Source of the DNA: Shewanella sp. MBTL60-007 | GTDB lineage: Bacteria > Pseudomonadota > Gammaproteobacteria > Enterobacterales > Shewanellaceae | Assembly (NCBI RefSeq): GCF_019654915.1 | Contig: NZ_BPET01000035.1 | Coordinates: 1-57,470 of the forward strand | DNA: 57,470 nt | Direction of reading: 5' to 3' | Shown: piece after piece, positions 1 to 6,964 of the stretch | How the letters are laid out: each line of letters opens with the position of its first letter | Position numbering within the stretch: the first letter of the stretch is position 1 | Translations under genes and position numbers: made by a program | The notes under the pieces: model-generated | Database searches by the model: none | Seen by the model: only the letters and a program-made list of their open reading frames with translations | What the model was told of the DNA's origin: nothing

Positions 1-322
1 ATAAGTAAAAAACTAAATATAGTTCAAATTCCCCCAACCCAACAGATTCTTATAAGTCGGTAAGTTCATATAACAGTAGGTACTTAATAGAAGTATAATA
101 AACAAAGGAAATAAAGTGTCTCATCCGCAGAAAACGACTTCCTGTCGAATTAAAAATAGATCTGTCTAATAGGCCATTGAACGTAATTATAAAACTACAG
201 GCATTGCAGATAGACTTTTTGTCACTTCAAATAGATGAAATATTTACAATCCAGCACACGTCTACCGTCTCTAGAAAAAACATGCTTCCCCTAACTCTCT
301 AGAAGCGCCCCTAAATTAACTA
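1..322. other. AT-rich non-coding stretch
   Basis: I find no convincing open reading frame, RNA gene or strong hairpin here. It lies downstream of the stop codon of the AraC-family gene and is strongly AT-rich, like the accessory block that follows. It may be the tail of that block or the end of a gene outside the window; I cannot tell which. Confidence 0.4.
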
Positions 323-1135
323 TTAGATTTGTTTCAGATGCCACGCCCGTGGAGTTACATCAAATTGACGTTGAAATGCTCGAGAAAAAGCAGCACTTCC
401 ACTATAACCCACTTCTAAACTAACCGACTTTATAGGCTGTCCTTGTAATAATAACTTCTTAGCTAATAGTAAGCGCGACTCTGTCACATAACTGAGCGGT
501 GGTTGCCCTATGATACTAGTAAATAATGCAGCAAATCTTGCTCGTGACATCCCGACTCGGGCAGCTAGCTCTTCAACAGTCCATGGATAATCTATTTGCT
601 TGTGGATTATTTCAATAGCTTTGGCAAGTTTGAGATCAGATAAAGCTGATAACATCCCTTCTTGGCATATTTTATTTTCAACCAAATACCGAATAACCAG
701 CAGCAATAGTAGGTCTAGCAGCGTTGAGATAATAGCGGCTTGGGCAAAACGTGATGTAAAGGCTTCAACAAATAGCATGCTAATTGTATTCGGTAGACTA
801 TCTAATACCCTAAGAGGAAGAACTATAGACTCGGGTAGAGCTCGGTATAATGGTGAATCTTTAAAGCTTAAGTTAGCACATACAACATCACAGCCTTCAA
901 GAGTCTTAGGTTGAAGACGATGCCCCTTCCCTTTGGGGTAAATAATGAGTGTCGGCTCGTTGATTTTATAAGTTAAGCCAGTATCTTCAAATAAAAGCAT
1001 TTCACCCGTTCTAACCAAATGCAATATACCACCAGATGGATGATCTGTACTTGAAGAACTTCCACATAAATTACCTGAAAAGAATAAGTTCGCTTTGGGC
1101 TCCGCATGAGATATTAATGTCGATAAGGTATCCAT
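323..1135 (-). CDS. AraC-family regulator, RclR-like
   Basis: Transcription factor of 270 residues. Residues about 10-130 form a cupin-type sensor domain (PKGKGHRL resembles the histidine-bearing strand of cupin_6 regulators). Residues about 165-268 are an AraC DNA-binding domain with two helix-turn-helix units (WTVEELAARVGMSRARFAALF and VGYSGSAAFSRAFQRQF). Cysteines at 24, 82 and 86 lie close to where E. coli RclR has its two redox-active cysteines, so a hypochlorite- or redox-sensing role is inferred. It is divergent from a CxxC peroxidase-like gene and a DUF417 gene, which it probably controls from the 100-bp gap. The family call is firm; the signal sensed is not shown by sequence. Confidence 0.85.
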   Translation of the reverse strand: MDTLSTLISHAEPKANLFFSGNLCGSSSSTDHPSGGILHLVRTGEMLLFEDTGLTYKINEPTLIIYPKGKGHRLQPKTLEGCDVVCANLSFKDSPLYRALPESIVLPLRVLDSLPNTISMLFVEAFTSRFAQAAIISTLLDLLLLLVIRYLVENKICQEGMLSALSDLKLAKAIEIIHKQIDYPWTVEELAARVGMSRARFAALFTSIIGQPPLSYVTESRLLLAKKLLLQGQPIKSVSLEVGYSGSAAFSRAFQRQFDVTPRAWHLKQI

Positions 1136-1236
1136 TTGAGACTTAGGGTATGTAAATTTAGATTAATAGTGATAAATCGTATTATTTATGATGTCAATAT
1201 CTATACCGTAAATTCACTTAATCAAAGGAGCTCAGC

Positions 1237-1770
1237 ATGAGCCGCATTCTTCCAGTTCCAAATCCTCAAGGCGATGTTGCTACAACGTTTTCAGAAATTA
1301 AAAGCAAGCTAGGAATGGTGCCTAACCTCTATGCAACTGTTGGCCATTCATCAACAGTGCTCAACGCTTATCTTGTTTTTAGCGATGCTTTATCCAAAGG
1401 ACGTTTAAGCGCGAAGCAACGAGAGTTAATAGCTTTAGCTATCGCTCAGAAAAATCAGTGTCAATATTGCTTATCTGCTCACACCCTTATAGCTGGAAGC
1501 ATCGGGTTAGCAAAGACAAATATCAAAGAAGCTAGAGAAGGTCATGCGGATAGCGCACTGGATCAAGCCTTAATAACATTAGCCGTAGAGCTAGTAGAGC
1601 TACGTGGAAAACTATCTACAGACCAATTAGATATAGCGGCTAAAAATGGAGTTGATGAAGAGTTAGTCTTTGAAGTACTCGCTCAAGTAACGGCCAATTT
1701 ATTCACCAATTATGCAAACCATTTAGCACAAACAGACATTGATTTCCCGAAAGTAAGTCTTACGCTTTGA
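1237..1770 (+). CDS. Carboxymuconolactone decarboxylase / AhpD-like protein
   Basis: A 177-residue all-helical protein of the CMD/AhpD family. The redox motif is CQYCLSAH (CxxC followed by S and H three residues on), as in alkylhydroperoxidase AhpD, where the two cysteines and the histidine relay electrons to peroxide. The N-terminal region (SKLGMVPNLYATVGHSSTVL) is typical of peroxidase-related members. The ATG follows an AAAGGAG ribosome binding site at good spacing. The DUF417 gene starts 21 bp downstream, so the two are probably one operon facing the AraC-type regulator. A peroxide- or hypochlorite-defence function is likely, but the substrate is unknown. Confidence 0.85.
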   Translation: MSRILPVPNPQGDVATTFSEIKSKLGMVPNLYATVGHSSTVLNAYLVFSDALSKGRLSAKQRELIALAIAQKNQCQYCLSAHTLIAGSIGLAKTNIKEAREGHADSALDQALITLAVELVELRGKLSTDQLDIAAKNGVDEELVFEVLAQVTANLFTNYANHLAQTDIDFPKVSLTL

Positions 1771-1790
1771 TATAAAAAAAGGAGTAATTT

Positions 1791-2234
1791 ATGCAACAGG
1801 AAAGAGGTTATTTAGTTGGTCTAGTCGGTGTCGTACTAACTTTGTTATGGATTGGAATATTCAAATTTACTCCAACAGAGGCAGAGGCAATTAGACCATT
1901 AATTGAAAGCCATCCTTTAATGAATTGGTTGTTCAGTATTCTTAGTGTACAAGGTGTGTCGAATCTTATCGGCATTACGGAAATCATTGTCGCTATTGGC
2001 ATGGTCGTTGGTATTTGGAAGCCTAAAGTGGGCTACTGGAGTGGTCTAGCTGCTATGGCTATCTTCATTACTACATTGAGCTTTCTTTTCACTTTACCCG
2101 GAGTTTGGAAGCTTGTTGATGGTGTACCAGTAACCGAATTCTTCATATTAAAAGACATCGTCTTTCTAGGAATTAGCTGGTTAAGTATTGAGAAAAGTAA
2201 AAACCTGATTAAAACTGATAAAGTTTCTAAATAG
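1791..2234 (+). CDS. DUF417 family inner-membrane protein (RclC/YkgB-like)
   Basis: A 147-residue integral membrane protein with about four hydrophobic segments (residues 8-28, 45-70, 80-103 and 118-137). The segment ending GIFKFTPTEAEAI and the PLIESHPLMNWLFSILS stretch are characteristic of DUF417, the family of E. coli RclC/YkgB, which belongs to the reactive-chlorine resistance operon. AAAAGGAG precedes the ATG. The gene closes a two-gene operon with the AhpD-like protein and is followed by a hairpin. No catalytic residues are visible and the biochemical function is unknown. Confidence 0.85.
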   Translation: MQQERGYLVGLVGVVLTLLWIGIFKFTPTEAEAIRPLIESHPLMNWLFSILSVQGVSNLIGITEIIVAIGMVVGIWKPKVGYWSGLAAMAIFITTLSFLFTLPGVWKLVDGVPVTEFFILKDIVFLGISWLSIEKSKNLIKTDKVSK

Positions 2235-2248
2235 ACTCAGAATAAAAA

Positions 2249-2272
2249 ACGCTCACAAATGTGAGCGTTCTC
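2249..2272 (+). terminator. Hairpin after the DUF417 gene
   Basis: A nine-base-pair stem AACGCTCAC / GTGAGCGTT with an AAAT loop lies 15 bp after the stop codon. The following tract (TCTCTCTG) is only partly T-rich, so termination may be incomplete. Confidence 0.65.
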
Positions 2273-2675
2273 TCTGTGCAATTTTATCTAGACCGTGAGA
2301 ATAGATTGTGCTGCCGAGAACTGGCTCTAGTGACTATATAATTGGCTTTCTAACAACTTTAATAAACGGAAAACTTCCCCACTGAAGAGCTCATAGCACC
2401 GTAAAGTCACCATGGTAAGACCATGAAACTGCTAGCCTGAAGCCCTTGGGTATGTTGGCTTGTTATTTAGCGAGAACCTTAGATTGTTGAATTTAGTGGG
2501 ATTGCGTTGTGCACAGATTTAACCTGTGATGCACCATATATAGACCATAAACTGATTTTTGTAGCTGATGGCTTGGTGGTTATGGGGTAGAAATACGCAG
2601 ATAAAATTGTAGATAAGAGGTAATGCAAGATTGCTGGAAGTGGCGTCAAGCCTAGCATTGCCAAATTTCAGGCAT
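2273..2675. other. Gene-free stretch between DUF417 and tRNA-Leu
   Basis: About 400 bp with no open reading frame I can support. Short frames on the minus strand lack ribosome binding sites and recognisable protein character. The position next to a tRNA 3' end suits a decayed integration remnant, but I see no second copy of the tRNA 3' sequence here. Confidence 0.4.
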
Positions 2676-2701
2676 AAAAAAACCTGCTCGATGGCAGGTT
2701 G
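2676..2701 (-). terminator. Rho-independent terminator of tRNA-Leu
   Basis: Read on the minus strand, a stem AACCTGC / GCAGGTT with a six-base loop is followed directly by a run of T. It lies 13 bp past the tRNA CCA end. Confidence 0.8.
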
Positions 2702-2713
2702 CTTTGTTGATAA

Positions 2714-2798
2714 TGGTACCTGAGGACGGACTTGAACCGTCACTTCTTTCGAAATCGGATTTTGAATCCGACGTGTCTACCAATTCCACCACTCAGGC
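2714..2798 (-). tRNA. tRNA-Leu, anticodon CAA
   Basis: An 85-nt class II tRNA on the minus strand. The acceptor GCCTGAG pairs with CTCAGGT (G-U first pair, as in several bacterial leucine tRNAs), with encoded A and CCA at the 3' end. The D-arm is TGGTGGAATTGGTAGACACG, the anticodon stem TCGGA/TCCGA carries loop TTCAAAA (anticodon CAA), a long variable arm follows, and the T-loop is GGTTCAAGTCC. It reads UUG codons. Promoter and terminator are both visible, so it is a monocistronic unit. Confidence 0.96.
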
Positions 2799-2848
2799 AT
2801 TATCAATATTTCTCACTAAAATCTGCTCGACCTCAGTAAGTGAACGGA

Positions 2849-2876
2849 ATTATACCTACCAGCAGATGAATGGCAA
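2849..2876 (-). promoter_or_regulatory. Sigma-70 promoter of tRNA-Leu
   Basis: On the minus strand TTGCCA and TATAAT are separated by 16 bp, about 50 bp upstream of the mature tRNA 5' end. The -10 is perfect. The short leader that results suits a tRNA precursor. Confidence 0.7.
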
Positions 2877-3049
2877 GTACTTTGAGCCAAGGTTTTTATC
2901 AAGTGACCATTTTTCATGCTCAAGTAGGCTTATCCGTTTACTATCCGCGCAAAAGCCGTATATCGAACACCACACAAAATTAGCAAAACATGATCTACAG
3001 CATATTTATTAACAATGTAGACCCATTTTTTTAATAACAGGCGCTATTT

Positions 3050-3063
3050 TTGACTGAGATCAA
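3050..3063. promoter_or_regulatory. FNR/EtrA-type box upstream of the small membrane protein
   Basis: TTGAC-TGAG-ATCAA differs from the FNR consensus TTGAT-N4-ATCAA at one of ten bases. It is centred about 70 bp before the start codon at 3128, a plausible place for oxygen-responsive control. Binding is inferred from sequence only. Confidence 0.5.
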
Positions 3064-3127
3064 AAAGTGTAATTACACGTCGGCGTATCGTTAACGGGAA
3101 CTAAGAAAAAGAAAGAGGATTTCGCAA

Positions 3128-3262
3128 ATGGCATTCTGGTTAGATTTGATGTTTGGCAACCCAATAGGATTGCTTTCGATGATCGTTATCTTTAGTACAA
3201 TAGGCATCATCTCTTATCTGATGTGGATGTTCTATACCAAGTCTGCGGATCCCGAAAATTAG
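3128..3262 (+). CDS. Small DUF3149-type membrane protein
   Basis: A 44-residue reading frame with an AGAGGA ribosome binding site seven bases before the ATG and a strong terminator just behind it, so it is an independent unit. The protein starts MAFWLDLMFGNPIG, has one transmembrane helix (residues about 14-36) and a short polar tail KSADPEN. The start resembles DUF3149, a family of tiny single-pass proteins of unknown function in gammaproteobacteria; I place it there from memory of the pattern. An FNR-type box upstream suggests control by oxygen. Confidence 0.75.
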   Translation: MAFWLDLMFGNPIGLLSMIVIFSTIGIISYLMWMFYTKSADPEN

Positions 3263-3283
3263 TTTTCGTCAATCTTTCTAATG

Positions 3284-3310
3284 CAGGGGGCTATTCGCCC
3301 CCCTTTTTTT
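3284..3310 (+). terminator. Terminator of the small membrane protein gene
   Basis: GGGGGC / GCCCCC stem with a five-base loop followed by seven T, 22 bp after the stop codon. Confidence 0.9.
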
Positions 3311-3349
3311 ATCTAAATTTTATATCTAAATTTTATATCCATGGCCAAA

Positions 3350-3973
3350 TTAGGCTGCATGTTTCCTCGGCGCAACAAGGTTATTGACGAAGTGCGGACG
3401 CGCCTTAATCAAGTTCTTCATATCTTCAGGGCTAGGCTCGCCAACAGGGAAACGTAATACCTGACGATTTAAGTGAACCCGAGCACGCATTGAGATCTTA
3501 AAATCTGCCGTAGAACCTTGAATCGCATAATGCTTCTGATTACCTAGGTGCTCCAAAATCCCAGCTTGCAGTAGGCTCTTCACTGCCGTCTCTTGCTCAG
3601 GTAGTGTCAAAATAGTTTGTCCCTGCAGAAAGAACTCTCTTAGCAAGGCTCGCTCCATAGGATCGAGTAACTTAACCTTCTCCTCGATCACCTCGACAGA
3701 ACGCTTATCACTGAAGTAACTGATCGCCTCATCAAGAAAATAGTTTAGCAACAGCGTCAATAAATAAGCGGAGCCAATGATCAAGCCTAAACCGATAAAG
3801 TGAGCATGATTTTGTGACAACTCGGCCAGACTTAACGAGGCTAGCAGTGGTTGTGGAACGAAGAGTAGTGCCGCCGATGCAAGCGTCAGCCATAGCATGG
3901 TGGTAAAAACCACCTTTTTAGGAGAAATCATTTTAAAGGAAGCCGTGTTAAAACCCACTTTTTGCATAATCAT
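3350..3973 (-). CDS. SieB-like (superinfection exclusion B family) membrane protein
   Basis: About 207 residues from the chosen start. Two transmembrane helices near the N-terminus (TTMLWLTLASAALLFVP and HFIGLGLIIGSAYLLTLLLNYF) are followed by a cytoplasmic region with a winged-helix-like pattern (LLDPMERALLREFFLQGQ ... AVKSLLQAGILEHLG). This architecture matches the SieB family, named after a phage-exclusion protein but common as a chromosomal gene of unknown role. The frame stays open upstream to 4081, but that part is Tyr/Lys-rich and runs to within about 10 bp of the neighbour's terminator. The ATG at 3973 or the one at 3967 is therefore likelier. No clear ribosome binding site decides between them. 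Confidence 0.7.
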   Translation of the reverse strand: MIMQKVGFNTASFKMISPKKVVFTTMLWLTLASAALLFVPQPLLASLSLAELSQNHAHFIGLGLIIGSAYLLTLLLNYFLDEAISYFSDKRSVEVIEEKVKLLDPMERALLREFFLQGQTILTLPEQETAVKSLLQAGILEHLGNQKHYAIQGSTADFKISMRARVHLNRQVLRFPVGEPSPEDMKNLIKARPHFVNNLVAPRKHAA

Positions 3974-4085
3974 ATCCAGTGTCAGAATTCTGTTTCTGGT
4001 ATATTCAAAAGCAATAATAGTGCCAGCTTTTAAAGTGATATAGGTTAATTTTGCAAGTCTAAGGCAATAGAAAATCAACAAATAA

Positions 4086-4109
4086 CAAAAAGGCGCCCTA
4101 TGGACGCCT
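4086..4109 (-). terminator. Terminator of tcdA
   Basis: On the minus strand AGGCG / CGCCT with a nine-base loop is followed by TTTTTG, about 45 bp past the tcdA stop codon. Confidence 0.65.
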
Positions 4110-4152
4110 CTACTCTACCGAGCTGTTATTATGTCAACTTAAATTAAGGCCT

Positions 4153-4986
4153 TTATTTAGCGTTTGCCTTAGCCGCAAGCTTAGTCAACACCCTACTCGT
4201 CGCCACAAAACCGAAGGTGCCAGTCACCACTGTGACGGCTCCAAAACCTGAGGCACAATCCATTCTCATACTGCCTTCGGCCGTCGCCTTAGTGCTGCAT
4301 ACCGTACCATCGGCTTGGGGGTAAACCAGTTGCTCAGTAGAGAACACCGCCTCGATCGAAAAACGGCGGGCTACATTCTTAGAAAAGTTATATTCGCGTC
4401 TTAGCTGATTACGCACTTTAGCTAACAATGGATCTTGGTATGTCTTAGCTAAGTCAGTAACCTGCACTTGAGTCGGATCCATCTGGCCGCCGGCACCACC
4501 CACGGTAATAATGGGTAACTTTTGACGCTTACACCAGGCAATTAAGGCTGTCTTAGCCTTAACGGCATCGATACAGTCCACAACGTAATCTATGCTACCG
4601 CCCTGCTTTTTACCCTGAAAATACTCAGATAAGTTTTCTGGGGTGATGAAGTCTTCTACCTCATTCACGATACATTCAGGATTGATCTGCTTAAGGCGTT
4701 GCGCCATCACCTCGACCTTAGACTCACCAATAGTGTCTTTTAACGCATGAGCCTGCCTGTTGGTATTGGTCACACAAATATCGTCCAGATCGATAAGGGT
4801 GATCTGTCCGATACCACTTCTTGCCAAAGACTCAGCAACCCAAGTGCCGACGCCACCGATCCCCACGACGACGACATGGGCCTGTGCAAAAAAGCTTAAA
4901 GCCTGTTGACCATATAAACGACCGATACCGGCAAAGCGATTCAAGTAAGCGTCTGACAAGGTGTGATTATTCAAAATGATACTCAA
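4153..4986 (-). CDS. tcdA: tRNA threonylcarbamoyladenosine dehydratase
   Basis: An E1-like (ThiF/MoeB fold) enzyme of 277 residues that uses ATP to cyclise t6A37 of ANN-decoding tRNAs to ct6A. The nucleotide-binding glycine loop VVVGIGGVGTWVAESLARSG (about 35-54), the acidic strand LIDLDDICVTNTNRQ and the motif VDCIDAVKAKTALI are all present, as is GGAGGQMDP. Length and N-terminus agree with E. coli TcdA (CsdL). The frame begins at a TTG with no obvious ribosome binding site, and there is no ATG that keeps the conserved RFAGIGRLYG segment. Confidence 0.92.
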   Translation of the reverse strand: MSIILNNHTLSDAYLNRFAGIGRLYGQQALSFFAQAHVVVVGIGGVGTWVAESLARSGIGQITLIDLDDICVTNTNRQAHALKDTIGESKVEVMAQRLKQINPECIVNEVEDFITPENLSEYFQGKKQGGSIDYVVDCIDAVKAKTALIAWCKRQKLPIITVGGAGGQMDPTQVQVTDLAKTYQDPLLAKVRNQLRREYNFSKNVARRFSIEAVFSTEQLVYPQADGTVCSTKATAEGSMRMDCASGFGAVTVVTGTFGFVATSRVLTKLAAKANAK

Positions 4987-5181
4987 TGTAGAAAAAGTCT
5001 AGAAAATAGAAAACACAAATAGCTTGCTAATTTTATCTTAAATACAGGAAAAACTCTAAAAAAATAACGACACCCAAAGATACACCTGTTATCAACTTAA
5101 GCAAAAATAAAGCAAATAGACACCTGACATGTATCCACTGTTAATAACAACTTAAACCATTGTTTAAAAAGGGTAAAGCTA

Positions 5182-5227
5182 TATGATAGCTATCACAAAA
5201 AATACATTGAATTTGATTTAGATCACA
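5182..5227. promoter_or_regulatory. Two CRP-type boxes upstream of the first porin
   Basis: TATGA-N6-TCACA (5182-5197) and TTTGA-N6-TCACA (5212-5227) each match TGTGA-N6-TCACA in nine of ten positions. The second also matches the FNR consensus in nine of ten (TTGAT-TTAG-ATCAC). They are spaced exactly 30 bp, so two bound dimers would sit on one face of the helix. The start codon is 125 bp downstream. Confidence 0.55.
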
Positions 5228-5284
5228 AACAAAAAATCCTATTCCGTGCCAGAATCTCGCCCGACAAATACAGCTTCACTCTTG

Positions 5285-5305
5285 TTGGCCCGCGAATAGG
5301 GCTAA
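5285..5305 (+). other. Leader hairpin of the first porin
   Basis: TTGGCCC pairs with GGGCTAA (one G-U pair) around a seven-base loop, about 48 bases before the porin start. The second porin leader has a similar TAGCCC/GGGCTA hairpin at 6861-6884. Confidence 0.4.
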
Positions 5306-5352
5306 CGAATATTGATAGCCTGCAAACTAAAATAGCAATTCGCTACAGGAAG

Positions 5353-6405
5353 ATGAAAATGAAAAAAACTGTTCTGTCCGCCACGATTATTTCAGCACTA
5401 GCCGCCACCTCTTTTACAGCACTTGCTGATGGCCCAAGTTTCTATGGTCGTGCTGATCTAGCTGTTACCAACTCTGACATGGGGATTGCTACTCAAAACC
5501 AAAAGTCAGGTACAATCATTGAGAACAACTTCTCATGGTTGGGTGTAAAAGGTACTGAAGCGATCAACAGCGATCTTGAAGTGGTTTACCAGATGGAGTT
5601 TGGTGTTAGCAACTTCGATAACTCTGGCAACACTTTCGCAGCACGTAACACCTTCCTAGGCCTAAAGTCTGCTACTGCAGGTACTATCCTAGTCGGTCGT
5701 AACGACACTGTATTTAAAGCGTCTGAAGGTGGTTTCGACCTTTTCGGTAACACTAACTCAGATATCGATCTATTAGCTGCTGGCCAAGCTCGTAGCGCCG
5801 ATGGTTTCACTTACTACTCGCCAAAGATTGCCGATCTAGTGACATTAAATGCTACCTATTTAATGGATGACAACTACGATCAAGATACCGCAGCAGACAA
5901 CATGTACGCACTAAGCGCAACTCTTGGTGACAAGGGCTTAAAATCACAGAACTACTATGTTTCTGCTGCATATAACGATGGCATCGAAAATGTAAAAGCT
6001 TACCGCGGCGTGGCTCAAGTTAAACTTGGTCAAGTTATCCTAGGTGGTTTCTACCAAAACAGTGAGCACGTTGACAGCAAGTACGCCAACCTTGAAGGTG
6101 ACACTTACTTCGTAAACGCTGCATACGTTATGGGTAACCTAAAGCTTAAAGCTATGTACGGTAGCGATGACTCAGGTCTTGGCAAGTATGTTAGCCGCTA
6201 TGTAGGCAGCGTAGACGGTGCAGCTCTAGAAACTGTTAGCGATGTGGATCTACAGCAGTTCAGCTTTGGTGCTGACTACCGTCTAAGCAAGAACACCTTA
6301 GTATACGGTCACTACACTAAGTACGATGGCGACATCAAACTAGCTGGTGCGACACAAGATTTAGGTGATGACATCTTCACTCTTGGTATGCGTTTCGACT
6401 TCTAA
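5353..6405 (+). CDS. Outer-membrane general porin (Gram-negative porin family)
   Basis: A 350-residue precursor with a signal peptide (Lys-rich start, hydrophobic core, cleavage after FTALA). The mature protein begins DGPSFYGRADLAV, the usual first strand of 16-stranded porins of this group. VYQMEFGV, LGLKS, GTILVGRNDT and a C-terminal FTLGMRFDF ending in phenylalanine (BAM recognition) are visible. It should be a trimeric diffusion channel. A second ATG two codons in (5359) could also be the start. A paralogue follows in tandem, but each has its own leader and terminator. Two CRP-type boxes upstream suggest control by carbon or oxygen status. Confidence 0.93.
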   Translation: MKMKKTVLSATIISALAATSFTALADGPSFYGRADLAVTNSDMGIATQNQKSGTIIENNFSWLGVKGTEAINSDLEVVYQMEFGVSNFDNSGNTFAARNTFLGLKSATAGTILVGRNDTVFKASEGGFDLFGNTNSDIDLLAAGQARSADGFTYYSPKIADLVTLNATYLMDDNYDQDTAADNMYALSATLGDKGLKSQNYYVSAAYNDGIENVKAYRGVAQVKLGQVILGGFYQNSEHVDSKYANLEGDTYFVNAAYVMGNLKLKAMYGSDDSGLGKYVSRYVGSVDGAALETVSDVDLQQFSFGADYRLSKNTLVYGHYTKYDGDIKLAGATQDLGDDIFTLGMRFDF

Positions 6406-6464
6406 TTAAAACGGCTTGGCTGACTTAGTTAGCTTAGGCAAATAAGAGAAGCTCTTAAACGTAA

Positions 6465-6488
6465 AAAGGCAGCGTAAGCTGCCTTTTC
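6465..6488 (+). terminator. Terminator of the first porin
   Basis: GGCAGC-GTAA-GCTGCC stem flanked by A and T tracts, about 60 bp after the stop codon. Confidence 0.85.
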
Positions 6489-6860
6489 TATTTATAGGAC
6501 TTTTTAATTCAATGGGAGGTTAATAGCTTTAACCACAACAGTTTTCACAACAAAAATATAACATTTGGGCATTTCTAGTGCTTTTTCACTCCAACCCCAC
6601 CACAGGTTAATTTTTCAGCACATAATAAGACGGTAAAACAACTGCTTTCTGACTTCAATTTACACTAAAAAAGCTACAAATAATTTAAAGCCAGCCTTGA
6701 TGGATACTCCTTTAGGGATACATTTAAGTATTTATTTCCATAGAAGTTACCAAATAAACAACCAAACCTCCTCAAACGTCACAAAAAAGTAGCAATTACG
6801 TGCTTGACCCTTGAAAACTTGATCTACTCCACAATTTCAAATCCATAAAACTGTAATATT

Positions 6861-6884
6861 TAGCCCCACAATTGTTATGGGCTA
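6861..6884 (+). other. Leader hairpin of the second porin
   Basis: TAGCCC / GGGCTA stem with a 12-base loop about 80 bases before the start codon. It resembles the leader hairpin of the neighbouring porin. The rest of the 560-bp gap holds no reading frame I can support. Confidence 0.35.
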
Positions 6885-6964
6885 GGACGCGCGTAGCAAA
6901 AACAAAAGTTTATGCAATAAACCATAAGAAACGAATAGGAACTTAGGTTCTGGGAGCAAATGAA

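Noticed and set aside
1..2713. Attachment-site duplicate of the tRNA-Leu 3' end
   Set aside because: No second copy of the T-arm and acceptor sequence is visible left of the tRNA, so an integrated element cannot be proven.
2479..3012. Open frames on both strands across the tRNA-Leu region
   Set aside because: They run through the tRNA, its promoter or terminator, lack ribosome binding sites and read as random protein.
3974..4081. N-terminal extension of the SieB-like protein
   Set aside because: It reaches to within a few bases of the tcdA terminator and has no family resemblance; internal ATGs are likelier.
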